From Crocinitomicaceae bacterium (lineage in GTDB: Bacteria > Bacteroidota > Bacteroidia > Flavobacteriales_D > Crocinitomicaceae): DNA of 64,000 nucleotides. Below are positions 18,168 to 27,361 of the stretch, piece by piece. Both the position numbers and the translations under genes were made by a program. How positions within the stretch are numbered: position 1 is the stretch's first letter; each line of letters begins with the position of its first letter. Below the pieces are notes generated by a model that saw only the letters and a program-made list of their open reading frames with translations, was not told where the DNA came from and did no database searches. The stretch lies in the NCBI GenBank assembly GCA_029254025.1, contig JAQWYK010000025.1, positions 27,955 to 91,954 of the forward strand, written 5' to 3'.

Positions 18168-18311
18168 CTACTTATTTGGACAAGAACCGCAAAACTTGCC
18201 TTTTTTCTTATACTTCTTACAGCACTTTTTCTTTTTTCCGAATGCGTCTAACTGGCAACAAGAAAATACACCTGGTGTATCTGTTTGGGTAAATGCGGCT
18301 TCTAACTTCAT
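18168..18311 (-). CDS. 47-residue Cys/Lys-rich small protein, function unknown
   Basis: An ATG at 18311 (minus strand) opens a 47-codon frame ending in TAG at 18168-18170. The N-terminal part reads MKLEAAFTQTDTPGVFSCCQ. The C-terminal half is FGKKKKCCKKYKKKGKFC and then GSCPNK. Six cysteines occur as CC, CC and CxxC, surrounded by lysines. This pattern (lysine run, CC, KKYKKKGK, CxxCP) recurs in short uncharacterised proteins of Flavobacteriia as far as I recall. Metal or nucleic-acid binding is only an inference. A minus-strand promoter box precedes it. It lies convergent to the ribosomal operon and divergent from the helicase gene. Confidence 0.65.
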   Translation of the reverse strand: MKLEAAFTQTDTPGVFSCCQLDAFGKKKKCCKKYKKKGKFCGSCPNK

Positions 18312-18333
18312 CCTTATTTAGAATTAATCCAAA

Positions 18334-18341
18334 CAAAAATA
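18334..18341 (-). promoter_or_regulatory. -7 promoter box (TATTTTTG, minus strand) for the small Cys/Lys-rich protein
   Basis: CAAAAATA on the plus strand reads TATTTTTG on the minus strand, a TAnnTTTG match 22 nt before the ATG at 18311. Confidence 0.45.
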
Positions 18342-18432
18342 AAGATTAATTGCATATGAAATTATTTTTTTATAAAAAAATGATGTTATTCAGTTTTATG
18401 ATTCAAACTTTCTGCCTACATTTAATAGAACT

Positions 18433-20721
18433 ATGAATATTATTCCCGAAGAAATCACATCCCCAGCGGAATTTACAGAGAAATTTATTAATCAAACGAA
18501 TCAATCCATATTCCTTACGGGAAAAGCGGGTACGGGTAAAACAACTTTGCTTAAAAAAATTATTGCTTCCACTCACAAAAACACGATAATTGTAGCCCCG
18601 ACTGGAATAGCGGCACTCAATGCTGGAGGGGTCACTATTCATTCCATGTTCCAACTTCCTTTTGGTGGATTTTTGCCAATTACTGGACAGCCGCCATTTA
18701 TTTCTGAGCGCCTTCAAATACAAACGAAAGATACTTTGCAACGTCATTTTCGAATGAACTCGAAACGACAGGCGATCTTCCGAAATATGGAGTTGTTGAT
18801 TATTGATGAAGTAAGTATGCTGCGTGCAGACCTTCTTGATGCAATGGATTTTATGCTGCGAAAAGTACGCAAACGAAATATTCCGTTTGGTGGTGTTCAA
18901 GTATTGTTCATTGGTGACCTGCTTCAGCTACCACCTGTTGTCAATCAACATGAATGGCACGTTCTTAAGGACTATTATGGTGGAATATTTTTCTTTCATG
19001 CTCAGGTCCTCAAGGAGGCTGTTCCGTTGTACATTGAACTCGATAAAATATATCGTCAATCAGATCAGTCCTTCATAGACATTCTGAATAATCTCCGCAA
19101 TAACTACGTTTCCCAAAAGGATGTATCGCTCTTAAATAACTACGTGCGCCCGGATTTCGACGCGACCAAAGAGGAGGGGTACATCACACTTACTACACAC
19201 AACGCGAAAGCAGATGATATGAATACTTCTGCCTTGAAGGCATTAAGTTCGAAGTTGCTGACGTATAAGGCGGAGGTGACAGGTGATTTTCCAGCTCATA
19301 TGTTCCCCATTCCTGAACTCATGGAACTGAAAGTTGGTGCTCAAGTGATGTTCATTAAAAATGACATATCTCCAGATAAACTTTTTTACAATGGAAAAAT
19401 AGGGCGCATTTCTTCCTTGTCTCCATCCGAGGTGACTGTTACCTTTCCAGAGGAAAATAAAACAATTTCAGTTGAAAAATACGAATGGGAAAATGTGCGA
19501 TTTAGTTTAGATGAACAATCTAATGAAATTCATGAAGAAGTCATTGGTACGTTTGTTCATTATCCACTTAAGTTGGCATGGGCAATCACTGTGCACAAGA
19601 GTCAAGGTCTCACTTTTGAAAAGGCTGTAATTGACATCTCAAGTGTTTTCGCTCCAGGGCAAGCATATGTCGCATTATCGCGGCTAACATCCCTTGCAGG
19701 CTTGGTCTTATTGAATCCAATTCAGTTAAACGGTCTCTCGAGTGATCAGCAGGTGGTTCAATATGCGCAAAATAAAGCAGATGAAGAATTATTGAAGTCT
19801 TCCTTAGAACTCGGGACACTTGGTTTTATTCAGCGTCAATTGCACGAGGCATTTTTTTGGGAGGATGTGGTTAGTGCATGGTTAGCCCTAGAGGGTGAGC
19901 ATAAGCGAGCAGCGTTTAATTCGGATAAAGGAAAACATTTGCCTTGGTTTGAAGAACAATTAAAGAATTTACTCACCACTTTAGAGCCAGCACGTAAGTT
20001 TCGTATACAAATCCAACGATTATGTCACCCTTCTCATTTTGATATGGAAACCATTCATACTCGCACTCAGGCGGCTTACGGTTACTTCATTCAAATATTG
20101 GAACCTGTCTTTCGGTCTACGTTGAAGAAAATGGTTTTATTGGGAAGGAAATCTCGCGCAAAACAGTACTTAGAAGAATTAGCGGAATTAGATGACCTTA
20201 TGACGGAATCCATCCTCCGCTTGAAACGTGCGCGAATTCTGATTGAAAACATGTACAATGGAAGGGAAATATCGAAAGAGACCATTTGGAACAACGAAAT
20301 TCAAAACTATAAAATGGCCAAAGTTCAAATGGTCAAGAACGAAATTCGAATAGAAAACCCAACCATCACGGATATTGATGAGGGAACAATTATCTCAACT
20401 CGCGCTAAAAAGAAACAGTCTAAAACACCTAAAAAATCTACGTATACCCAAACGTTGGAGTACTTTGAATCGGGCATGGATATTCCGACCATTGCAGAAA
20501 AACGTAAGCTGACGGTCCAAACGATCTACAGTCACCTGACGAAGTTAATCAGCAGTGGCGAAGTAGATATTAAAGCGGTGATGAGTGAAGACCGTTTGAA
20601 TTATTTTCATGAAAAAATAAATAAAAACACCTCCCTTTCACTGGGTCAGATGAAAGAGGTAGTCGGAGATGAGGTGTCATGGGAAGAAGTCCGGATGTAC
20701 AGGGCTAGCCTTATTCAGTAA
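18433..20721 (+). CDS. Pif1-like SF1 helicase with C-terminal HTH domain
   Basis: The 762-aa protein has Walker A GKAGTGKTT (residues 30-38), then APTGIAALNAGG, Walker B LLIIDEVSML, FIGDLLQLPPVV, the SF1B motif TVHKSQGLTFEKAVID, and YVALSRL. This is the Pif1/RecD-like group, which unwinds 5'-3' and can clear secondary structures and R-loops. The last 90 residues (TIAEKRKLTVQTIYSHLTKLI onward) form a winged-helix-like HTH_40 domain as in RecQ C-termini, joined by a Lys-rich linker. This Pif1-HTH fusion is common in Bacteroidota. It has a near-consensus TACATTTA box 8 nt before its ATG. Confidence 0.9.
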   Translation: MNIIPEEITSPAEFTEKFINQTNQSIFLTGKAGTGKTTLLKKIIASTHKNTIIVAPTGIAALNAGGVTIHSMFQLPFGGFLPITGQPPFISERLQIQTKDTLQRHFRMNSKRQAIFRNMELLIIDEVSMLRADLLDAMDFMLRKVRKRNIPFGGVQVLFIGDLLQLPPVVNQHEWHVLKDYYGGIFFFHAQVLKEAVPLYIELDKIYRQSDQSFIDILNNLRNNYVSQKDVSLLNNYVRPDFDATKEEGYITLTTHNAKADDMNTSALKALSSKLLTYKAEVTGDFPAHMFPIPELMELKVGAQVMFIKNDISPDKLFYNGKIGRISSLSPSEVTVTFPEENKTISVEKYEWENVRFSLDEQSNEIHEEVIGTFVHYPLKLAWAITVHKSQGLTFEKAVIDISSVFAPGQAYVALSRLTSLAGLVLLNPIQLNGLSSDQQVVQYAQNKADEELLKSSLELGTLGFIQRQLHEAFFWEDVVSAWLALEGEHKRAAFNSDKGKHLPWFEEQLKNLLTTLEPARKFRIQIQRLCHPSHFDMETIHTRTQAAYGYFIQILEPVFRSTLKKMVLLGRKSRAKQYLEELAELDDLMTESILRLKRARILIENMYNGREISKETIWNNEIQNYKMAKVQMVKNEIRIENPTITDIDEGTIISTRAKKKQSKTPKKSTYTQTLEYFESGMDIPTIAEKRKLTVQTIYSHLTKLISSGEVDIKAVMSEDRLNYFHEKINKNTSLSLGQMKEVVGDEVSWEEVRMYRASLIQ

Positions 20722-20809
20722 CTGGTTTCCAAGTGCTAAGAAAGATCTATTTTATCGACTTGCAACAGTGTCATAAGGAGTACATTACAAAAAAAAGTTA
20801 TTCGTCTTG

Positions 20810-20840
20810 TTGTTCGAATAGATTATTTACTTCATATTTG
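20810..20840 (+). promoter_or_regulatory. Promoter of the trp operon
   Basis: TTG (20810-20812, preceded by another TTG) and CATATTTG (20833-20840) are separated by 20 nt. This fits the Bacteroidota TTG-N17..23-TAnnTTTG pattern with one mismatch at the first T. The same TTGTTG-N20 arrangement precedes secDF. The box ends only 6 nt before the leader-peptide ATG, so the transcript probably begins at or next to that ATG. Confidence 0.7.
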
Positions 20841-20846
20841 CATTCT

Positions 20847-20915
20847 ATGAATAGGACAATTCAAAATACAAATTGGTGGTGGCTAAGCACGCGATGGTGT
20901 GATTTAGCGCAATAA
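20847..20915 (+). CDS. trpL: Putative trp operon leader peptide (four Trp codons)
   Basis: A 22-codon ORF begins MNRTIQNTN, continues with three consecutive Trp codons (residues 10-12, bases 20874-20882) and a fourth Trp at residue 17 (20895-20897), and ends LAQ-stop. Trp is the rarest amino acid, so four in 22 is far above chance. The ORF lies between the trp promoter and an intrinsic terminator just upstream of trpE. Scarcity of charged tRNA-Trp would stall the ribosome on the Trp run, letting downstream RNA adopt an antiterminator fold. Proteobacterial trpL works this way. Extension to this organism is inference from architecture. No Shine-Dalgarno is visible and the mRNA may be leaderless. 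Confidence 0.8.
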   Translation: MNRTIQNTNWWWLSTRWCDLAQ

Positions 20916-20937
20916 TATTTGTATTTATACTCAATAT

Positions 20938-20971
20938 AAAAGCGGTTACTCACACGAGTGCCGCTTTTTTT
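20938..20971 (+). terminator. Attenuator terminator upstream of trpE
   Basis: AAAAGCGG (20938-20945) pairs with CCGCTTTT (20961-20968). An inner stem ACTC (20948-20951) / GAGT (20956-20959) has the loop ACAC. A run of seven T starts at 20965. It stands inside the operon, 34 nt before the trpE ATG, where a plain terminator would silence the operon, so it must be conditional. Confidence 0.88.
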
Positions 20972-21005
20972 GTTCCATTTTTTTTCTCAAAAATCATTAA
21001 TTATC

Positions 21006-22406
21006 ATGTTTATTCTATCCAAAATAGAGCAGTTTAATGCAGATACATTTTCACCAGTCGGTGTTTATATGAGTTTGCGCGATCATTATCGCAAGCCTTG
21101 TTTATTAGAGAGTAATTCGTACTATGATCGGTCGAATTCAAAATCATTTATTGGGTTGGATCCCCTTGTAGAACTCCAGCTTTTTGATACGTACTATTTG
21201 GTCAATGATTGCGGAGTGGAGCGCAAAGTCCCAGTAGACCGCTCAAATTTTTCCGAGCAATTAGAAGCGCTGGTGGGGGAGTATTCATTTCAGAATACGC
21301 ATTTTACAAACGGTTTTTTTGCCTATTCAGGATTCGAACTTTCTGCCTTTGTAGAACAGAATACAATTCTAAAAGAGGGAGTTTTAGACCTTCCTCATTT
21401 ACACCTTATTTTATTCCGTTACATGATTGTATTGGATCATTTTAACGATGAAGGACTGATGGTAGAACACACCACTGATACGTTCTCTATTAACTTTGAT
21501 AATATCCACGAAAAAATTAGTTTTCGGGCCGCTACCACTTTTCCTTTTACATTGACAGGGGAAGAGAAGGAGTCAACGACTGCAGAAGAGTTTAAGCAGG
21601 GCGTAGACCACGCAATTGCACATTGTCAACGTGGCGATGTATTTCAATTGGTATTATCTCGTCGTTTTCAGCAGGCGTTCGATGGGGAGGATTTTGAAAT
21701 CTATCGCCAACTACGTCGCACCAATCCTTCCCCGTATTTGTTCTATTTTGACTATGAATCGCACCGTTTGATGGGCTCTTCCCCTGAGGCACAATTAGTC
21801 GTTCAGAACGGTGAAGCAGAGATTCATCCCATTGCTGGGACAGTGAAACGAACAAATGACAGAGAGCTCGATGAGCGCATGACACAGTTTTTGCGTGATG
21901 ATGAGAAGGAAAATGCAGAACATACGATGTTGGTGGATCTTGCGCGTAATGACCTAAGTAAGCATTGTACGGAGGTAAAAGTCGCTCGATACAAGGATGT
22001 CCAGGCATTTAGTCATGTCATTCATTTAGTGTCAAAAGTAAAGGGTCGCCTGCATGGAAACAACGCACTACCGATATACCTGGATACGTTTCCTGCTGGG
22101 ACGTTGTCAGGAACACCGAAGCCCAAAGCACTCGAGTTAATTGCAAAGTACGAGCCACATGCGCGCGAATTCTATGGAGGTGGTATTGGTTTTATCGGGG
22201 TGCATGGAAATTTGAATATGGCCATTGTTATTCGTTCTATTCTTTCAAAAAACAACCAACTTCATTATCAAGCTGGTGCTGGAGTAGTGCTTGACTCTAA
22301 TCGCGAAGCTGAAAGTCAAGAAGTACATAATAAATTAAATGCGCTGCGCACAGCAATACGTTTGTGCGCACAGCAGTCTGTTCATCAAGAAAAATTTGCC
22401 CTATGA
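21006..22406 (+). CDS. trpE: Anthranilate synthase component I
   Basis: The 466-aa enzyme makes anthranilate from chorismate using ammonia delivered by TrpG, the first step to tryptophan. The LLES motif (residues 33-36) is the classical Trp feedback-inhibition site, so the enzyme itself should also be end-product controlled. The chorismate-binding C-terminus shows PIAGTVKRT, ENAEHTMLVDLARNDL, GGGIGFIG and QAGAGVVLDS. A start inside the terminator stem is formally open, but the ATG at 21006 fits the family N-terminus and lies after the T-tract. Its stop overlaps the trpG start (ATGA). Confidence 0.96.
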   Translation: MFILSKIEQFNADTFSPVGVYMSLRDHYRKPCLLESNSYYDRSNSKSFIGLDPLVELQLFDTYYLVNDCGVERKVPVDRSNFSEQLEALVGEYSFQNTHFTNGFFAYSGFELSAFVEQNTILKEGVLDLPHLHLILFRYMIVLDHFNDEGLMVEHTTDTFSINFDNIHEKISFRAATTFPFTLTGEEKESTTAEEFKQGVDHAIAHCQRGDVFQLVLSRRFQQAFDGEDFEIYRQLRRTNPSPYLFYFDYESHRLMGSSPEAQLVVQNGEAEIHPIAGTVKRTNDRELDERMTQFLRDDEKENAEHTMLVDLARNDLSKHCTEVKVARYKDVQAFSHVIHLVSKVKGRLHGNNALPIYLDTFPAGTLSGTPKPKALELIAKYEPHAREFYGGGIGFIGVHGNLNMAIVIRSILSKNNQLHYQAGAGVVLDSNREAESQEVHNKLNALRTAIRLCAQQSVHQEKFAL

Positions 22407-22978
22407 AAATTGCAATTATAGATAACTACGATTCGTTTGTTTACAACCTTGTGCGTTATGTTAAGGAGACCTACGGAGTGACTGAGGTACGTGTAATGCG
22501 CAATGATGCCATAGATGAAGAGTTTTTGAATGCTTCAGCAGGTATTTTGTTGTCTCCTGGTCCTGGTATACCTTCTGAAGCAGGCGAGTTACTTCGGGTT
22601 ATAGATCGGTATTCTACGGAGAAAAGTGTATTCGGAGTTTGTCTCGGCCATCAAGCCATTGGAGAATATTTCAAGGGGAAATTGGAAAAAGCACCGATCA
22701 TTTATCATGGAAAGTCTTCGATTGTGCAGATGGCTAATGATTCAAAACTATTTAAAGGGCTGAGTGAACAAGAACCCGTGGGTCGCTATCACAGTTGGCA
22801 AATCGCCAAAAAAATGCCTACTTGTTTAAAAGTAACGGCCACTGATGCTGCAGGAAATGTTATGGCATTTGAACACCGAGAATTACCAATCATGGGGGTT
22901 CAATTTCATCCTGAAAGCATACTTACTCCGAACGGAAGAATAATTATCAAAAATTGGATAGAGACATGTACACATTAA
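22403..22978 (+). CDS. trpG: Anthranilate synthase component II (glutamine amidotransferase)
   Basis: A 191-aa class I glutamine amidotransferase that supplies ammonia to TrpE. The triad is Cys80 in GVCLGHQ with His169 and Glu171 in VQFHPES. SPGPGIPSEAG is the oxyanion-loop region. The ATG is embedded in the TGA of trpE, indicating coupled translation of the two subunits. It is a separate protein, not fused to trpE or trpD. Confidence 0.96.
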   Translation: MKIAIIDNYDSFVYNLVRYVKETYGVTEVRVMRNDAIDEEFLNASAGILLSPGPGIPSEAGELLRVIDRYSTEKSVFGVCLGHQAIGEYFKGKLEKAPIIYHGKSSIVQMANDSKLFKGLSEQEPVGRYHSWQIAKKMPTCLKVTATDAAGNVMAFEHRELPIMGVQFHPESILTPNGRIIIKNWIETCTH

Positions 22979-23955
22979 CAAAACTAGTCGCACAGCAACC
23001 GCTGTCAGAAGAGGAAGCGTATGGAATGCTTATGGAGATCAATCATGACGAACTCAGTGATGCTCAAGTAACAGGTCTTATGGTTGCCCTTCAAACAAGA
23101 AATATTACTCTTTCTGAAATTGCAGGTTTTAAACGCGCATTGATAGCGCTTTCTATTAAACCTGAATTGGATGGTACTGGAGCCATTGACTTGTGCGGTA
23201 CAGGCGGGGATGGAAAGAATACGTTCAACATCAGTACAACTACTTCCTTCGTTTTAGGCGCGATGGGCTATAAAGTCATCAAGCATGGGAATTATGGAGT
23301 CTCTTCACTCTGCGGGTCATCGAATGTATTGGAAGAGTTGGGGTATAACTTTTCAAGCGACTCTACTCGACTTCAGAAGAGTCTAATTGATTTCAATTTG
23401 ACGTTTCTTCATGCCCCATTGTTTCATCCTATTATGAAAAAAGTTGCTCCAATGCGCAAATCGCTTGGCATCCCAACCTTTTTTAATATAATGGGACCAC
23501 TTGTGAATCCAGTTCAACCAGACTATCAGCTAACAGGAACGTTTAACTTGGCAGTTGCCCGCATGTATCATCATGTGTTGAAGACGTGTAGGAAAAATTA
23601 CAAAGTGGTCTTTACGATGGATGGTTACGATGAGATTAGCTTAACGGGAGATACGCGCATATTTGCGCATGGACAAGATGAACTTTTTCATCCCCGTCAA
23701 ATCAAACTGAAACAATTGGAGCAAAAGGATATTTATGGTGGGCGATCTCCACAAGAAGCTGCGCAAATCATTCGAGCAATTCTGGGAGGAAGAGGATCAG
23801 ATGAGCAGCGAACAGTTGTTGCATCAAATACCGCACACGCGATTCAAGTGATTAACCCAGAAAAATCCCTAGTTGAACTATATGCAAACGTAGAAGATTT
23901 TATGCGCACGGGCAGAGCAGAAGAATATTTAAATGATTTTTTAAACCAAGATTAA
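22966..23955 (+). CDS. trpD: Anthranilate phosphoribosyltransferase
   Basis: The 329-aa enzyme transfers phosphoribosyl from PRPP to anthranilate. The PRPP loop GTGGDGKNTFNIST, KHGNYGVSS and the GPLVNPVQP segment are diagnostic. A TTG at 22954 opens the frame slightly earlier, but the ATG at 22966 (MYTLTKLV) is the likelier start. It overlaps the trpG 3' end by 13 nt. Confidence 0.96.
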   Translation: MYTLTKLVAQQPLSEEEAYGMLMEINHDELSDAQVTGLMVALQTRNITLSEIAGFKRALIALSIKPELDGTGAIDLCGTGGDGKNTFNISTTTSFVLGAMGYKVIKHGNYGVSSLCGSSNVLEELGYNFSSDSTRLQKSLIDFNLTFLHAPLFHPIMKKVAPMRKSLGIPTFFNIMGPLVNPVQPDYQLTGTFNLAVARMYHHVLKTCRKNYKVVFTMDGYDEISLTGDTRIFAHGQDELFHPRQIKLKQLEQKDIYGGRSPQEAAQIIRAILGGRGSDEQRTVVASNTAHAIQVINPEKSLVELYANVEDFMRTGRAEEYLNDFLNQD

Positions 23956-23959
23956 GACA

Positions 23960-24748
23960 ATGAACTATTTAGATAAAATTATTGAACATAAGAAGAATGA
24001 AGTGAAACAGAAGAGAGTTGAAGTGAAGCGTTTGGAACTTGAATCATCTCCATACTTCAAATTACCCGCTTACTCGTTGAGACAATCGCTTCTGGAGAAG
24101 AATTTTGGAATTATTGCTGAAATAAAACGAAAGTCGCCAAGTAAAGGTGTTATCGACCCTGACTTAAACCCTGTTGACTTGGCCCGCAATTACGAGCACT
24201 CGGGAGCTGCAGCCATTTCTGTCCTAACAGACCAATATTTTTTCGGAGGATCCAATGATGACCTTCTAGCAGTGCGCTCAGTGAGTCAATTACCAATCCT
24301 TCGTAAAGACTTTATTATTGATGAATATCAAATTTTTGAGGCAAAATCGATCGGTGCGGATTGTATCCTGTTAATTGCCGAAGTATTGAGCAAGGAGCAT
24401 CTACATGAACTCGCGTTGATAGCGAGGAGTCTAGGCATGGAAGTACTCATGGAAATTCATGCTGAGGCATCCTTGGAGAAGTTAAACGCAGAAGTAACTT
24501 TGATTGGTGTTAACAACCGAAACTTGGCCACGCAGGAAATTGCATTGGAGACTAGTCGTAGGATCTATCCATTTTTACCGCAAGGAGTCCCGCTTATTTC
24601 AGAGTCAGGAATTCGAGGCATTTCTGATTTACAAGAAATAGCTCAAATCGGCTATCAAGGGGCACTTATTGGGACTTCCATTGTTGCTCACAATAAGCCG
24701 AGCGCTTTTTTAAGTGAATTAGTTAACGTTCAAAATCTAGCTGTATGA
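23960..24748 (+). CDS. trpC: Indole-3-glycerol phosphate synthase
   Basis: The 262-aa TIM-barrel enzyme closes the indole ring by decarboxylation. IAEIKRKSPSKGVI carries the catalytic lysines, with LRKDFIID, LLIAEVL, GVNNRNL and ISESGI around the barrel as expected. It starts 4 nt after trpD and overlaps trpF by an ATGA junction. It is not fused with TrpF, unlike the enterobacterial enzyme. Confidence 0.96.
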   Translation: MNYLDKIIEHKKNEVKQKRVEVKRLELESSPYFKLPAYSLRQSLLEKNFGIIAEIKRKSPSKGVIDPDLNPVDLARNYEHSGAAAISVLTDQYFFGGSNDDLLAVRSVSQLPILRKDFIIDEYQIFEAKSIGADCILLIAEVLSKEHLHELALIARSLGMEVLMEIHAEASLEKLNAEVTLIGVNNRNLATQEIALETSRRIYPFLPQGVPLISESGIRGISDLQEIAQIGYQGALIGTSIVAHNKPSAFLSELVNVQNLAV

Positions 24749-25365
24749 TCTTGAAAGTATGTGGACTAAATGATGTCGAAAATATTCGCACGGTGGAAGG
24801 AATGAAAGGCGTAACGCACACGGGATTTATCTTCGTGCAGAATTCTCCACGAAACGCCTTGTCATTAATTGAAATTCCGGAAAAGAGGGAGGGGGTAAAA
24901 CGTGTTGGTGTATTCATGAACCCTGAGGTAAAGGAGGTTATCCTGTGTGCGAAAAGATTTCACTTAGACATTGTGCAGTTACATGGGGATGAAGCACCTG
25001 AATTATGTTCTGAAATAAGTGCCTTCGCGGAAGTGTGGAAAGCAATAGGAATTGCCTCCGCCGATGACTTTGCCAAAATAGATCAGTATTTACCTTTTTG
25101 TACTGCTTTTGTGTTGGACAAAAAAACACCATTAGGAGGAGGTTCGGGTGAGCAATACAATTGGCAACTTCTTTCGAACTATCAATTTCATATACCCTTT
25201 TTGTTGAGTGGAGGGATTGCTGCAACGGATGCTGCGCGTCTTGCTGCGCTAAAACATAATAAATGTGTAGGATACGATATTAATAGTCGGTTTGAAGTAT
25301 CTCCGGGAATAAAAGATGCTCGGGCAATTAACTTATTTATTGAACAATTAGAACAAAACAAATGA
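24745..25365 (+). CDS. trpF: Phosphoribosylanthranilate isomerase
   Basis: The 206-aa TIM-barrel enzyme isomerises PRA to Cd[13 protein letters not shown] holds the catalytic Cys, [11 protein letters not shown] is the phosphate/substrate loop, and VQLHGDE and FLLSGGIA complete the family signature. ATGA overlaps link it to trpC and trpB. Confidence 0.95.
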   Translation: MILKVCGLNDVENIRTVEGMKGVTHTGFIFVQNSPRNALSLIEIPEKREGVKRVGVFMNPEVKEVILCAKRFHLDIVQLHGDEAPELCSEISAFAEVWKAIGIASADDFAKIDQYLPFCTAFVLDKKTPLGGGSGEQYNWQLLSNYQFHIPFLLSGGIAATDAARLAALKHNKCVGYDINSRFEVSPGIKDARAINLFIEQLEQNK

Positions 25366-26552
25366 ACTCTTACTTAGACACAGATGAATTAGGATTTTAT
25401 GGGGATTTTGGAGGAGCATATATTCCAGAATTATTGAGACCAAACATCGAAGAATTAGAACAAGCGTTTTCCTATTATCGGAACGATGCACAATTCATAG
25501 ATGAATATAAATCCTTATTGAAAGATTATGTAGGTCGTCCAACTCCGCTGTATTTTTCAGCGAAATTATCTGCTACGTTTGGCGCGAAAATTTATTTGAA
25601 ACGAGAAGATCTTTGTCACACAGGTGCCCATAAGGTCAATAATACCATTGGACAAATTCTATTGGCGAAACGGATGGGGAAGTCAACAATTATAGCAGAA
25701 ACTGGTGCTGGTCAGCATGGTGTTGCAACGGCAACAGCCTGTGCTCTGTCTGGTATGGAGTGCAAGGTATTTATGGGTGAAAAGGATATTGAACGTCAAG
25801 CTCCGAACGTTTTGCGCATGAATTATTTAGGAGCGGAGGTGATACCTGCCGTTTCAGGAAGTAAAACACTCAAGGACGCAACGAATGAAGCAATTCGATA
25901 CTGGATAAATCACCCCGAAACATTTTATTTGATTGGTTCCGTAGTCGGTCCTCATCCATATCCCAAAATGGTAGCTGAATTTCAATCCATTATTAGTGAG
26001 GAAATCCGACAACAACTGTTGGAAAAAGAAGGTCGTAGAAATCCGGATATTGTCATTGCATGTGTAGGTGGTGGAAGCAATGCAGCGGGTGCCTTTTACC
26101 ATTTTTACGATGTCCCAGAAGTACAATTGATAGCTGTCGAGGCGGCGGGTGAAGGGGTAATGACAGGGAAGAGTGCAGCGACGTCTGCTTTGGGAACGCC
26201 TGGAGTAATTCATGGTTCTATGACGTTGTTGATGCAAGATCAAGATGGTCAAATTACTGAGCCGCACAGTATCTCAGCAGGTTTAGATTATCCCGGTATA
26301 GGCCCTTTGCATGCACATACGATTTCTTCTGGAAGGGTGCAAGCCATTGCTGTAACGGATAATGAAGCCTTGGAAGCGGCTCATGCCTTGGCGCTGACAG
26401 AAGGAATTATTCCAGCGTTAGAAACGGCACATGCGCTAGGAGCATTGAACCAATTGACCCTAAATCCAGATGATGTTGTGGTGATAAATCTCTCAGGAAG
26501 GGGAGATAAAGATCTGGAAACAATCGCGAAATTCATAAATAAGACGTCATGA
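25362..26552 (+). CDS. trpB: Tryptophan synthase beta chain
   Basis: The 396-aa PLP enzyme condenses indole with serine. Lys91 in TGAHKVNN forms the Schiff base. [15 protein letters not shown] and the phosphate-binding glycine loop CVGGGSNA are as expected. It pairs with TrpA in an alpha2beta2 channelling complex and overlaps its gene by four bases. Confidence 0.97.
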   Translation: MNSYLDTDELGFYGDFGGAYIPELLRPNIEELEQAFSYYRNDAQFIDEYKSLLKDYVGRPTPLYFSAKLSATFGAKIYLKREDLCHTGAHKVNNTIGQILLAKRMGKSTIIAETGAGQHGVATATACALSGMECKVFMGEKDIERQAPNVLRMNYLGAEVIPAVSGSKTLKDATNEAIRYWINHPETFYLIGSVVGPHPYPKMVAEFQSIISEEIRQQLLEKEGRRNPDIVIACVGGGSNAAGAFYHFYDVPEVQLIAVEAAGEGVMTGKSAATSALGTPGVIHGSMTLLMQDQDGQITEPHSISAGLDYPGIGPLHAHTISSGRVQAIAVTDNEALEAAHALALTEGIIPALETAHALGALNQLTLNPDDVVVINLSGRGDKDLETIAKFINKTS

Positions 26553-27292
26553 AATTAAAAACTACGCATCCTTTATTGAGTATATTTCTCACAGCAGGTT
26601 ACCCACAGTTAAATGATCTGCCACGTCAACTTGCACTTCTTGAAAAATATGGGGTCGATTTTGTCGAGGTGGGAATTCCTTTTTCAGATCCTTTAGCTGA
26701 TGGACCTGTTATCCAAGAATCAAGTACTATTGCCTTGAAAAATGGAATGCAGTTATCACTTATTTTTCAACAATTGAAAGCGGTGAACACTTCGGTTCCG
26801 TTGGTACTTATGGGCTACCTTAATCCGATTTTACAATTTGGAATGGATCGATTTCTAGCTGAAGCAAATCATGTAGGGGTGAAGCATGTTGTGTTGCCAG
26901 ATTTGAGCATCGAAATCTATGAGCGCTCTTATAAGGAGATATTTGATCATTATGGTGTGACGCCTTGTTTTTTAGTGACTCCTAAAACATCCGATGACCG
27001 CATTCGAAAAGCGGCACGTCTTTCAGAAAAAGGATTTGTGTATTTGGTGTCGACGAATGCGACAACTGGGTCTCAGCATCTAACCACGCTTAATTTGCAA
27101 GAGCGTTACCGCGAAGTGAAATCACTTTGTGGAGCTACTCCAGTAATTATGGGGTTTGGAATCAGGGATAAAGCGACATTTGAAGCAGCAACAGTAGACG
27201 TGGATGGTGCCATCATCGGAAGTGCTTTCATTCAGGCATTGGGTAGCGGCAAAGAAGAGGAGTTCTTAGCACAATTAAAATCACCGAAATAA
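26549..27292 (+). CDS. trpA: Tryptophan synthase alpha chain
   Basis: The 247-aa TIM-barrel subunit cleaves indole-3-glycerol phosphate and passes indole to TrpB. The catalytic residues are Glu40 and Asp51 in the segment [27 protein letters not shown] and VSTNATTGS follow in family order. It is the last gene of trpEGDCFBA. No obvious terminator follows in the 69-nt gap to TerC. Confidence 0.96.
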   Translation: MKLKTTHPLLSIFLTAGYPQLNDLPRQLALLEKYGVDFVEVGIPFSDPLADGPVIQESSTIALKNGMQLSLIFQQLKAVNTSVPLVLMGYLNPILQFGMDRFLAEANHVGVKHVVLPDLSIEIYERSYKEIFDHYGVTPCFLVTPKTSDDRIRKAARLSEKGFVYLVSTNATTGSQHLTTLNLQERYREVKSLCGATPVIMGFGIRDKATFEAATVDVDGAIIGSAFIQALGSGKEEEFLAQLKSPK

Positions 27293-27314
27293 TATGTTGA
27301 ATGGCGATTAAGAA

Positions 27315-27345
27315 TTGGGAGGATAAAAGATAAATGGTAGTTTTG
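27315..27345 (+). promoter_or_regulatory. Promoter for the TerC gene
   Basis: TTG (27315-27317), 20 nt, then TAGTTTTG (27338-27345), a full match to the Bacteroidota pattern, 16 nt before the ATG. TerC is therefore probably not simply part of the trp transcript. Confidence 0.6.
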
Positions 27346-27361
27346 CAGAAATAATTAATGC

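Larger units (their letters stand above)
20846..21005 (+). ncRNA. trp leader RNA (transcription attenuator)
   Basis: The region from the expected transcription start to trpE holds the leader ORF, an AU-rich linker and the terminator hairpin at 20938-20971. By eye, GTGTGA (20897-20902, in and after the fourth Trp codon) can pair with TCACAC (20950-20955), the top of the terminator stem and its loop. CGC (20908-20910) can pair with GCG (20942-20944) of the terminator 5' arm. Together these would form a competing antiterminator. A ribosome stalled at the Trp run would leave 20897 onward just free. A ribosome at the stop codon (20913) would cover it. Confidence 0.65.

Noticed and set aside
20958..21005. 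Upstream in-frame start for TrpE inside the terminator
   Set aside because: It would begin in the hairpin loop and add 16 residues with no match to TrpE. The ATG at 21006 fits the family N-terminus.
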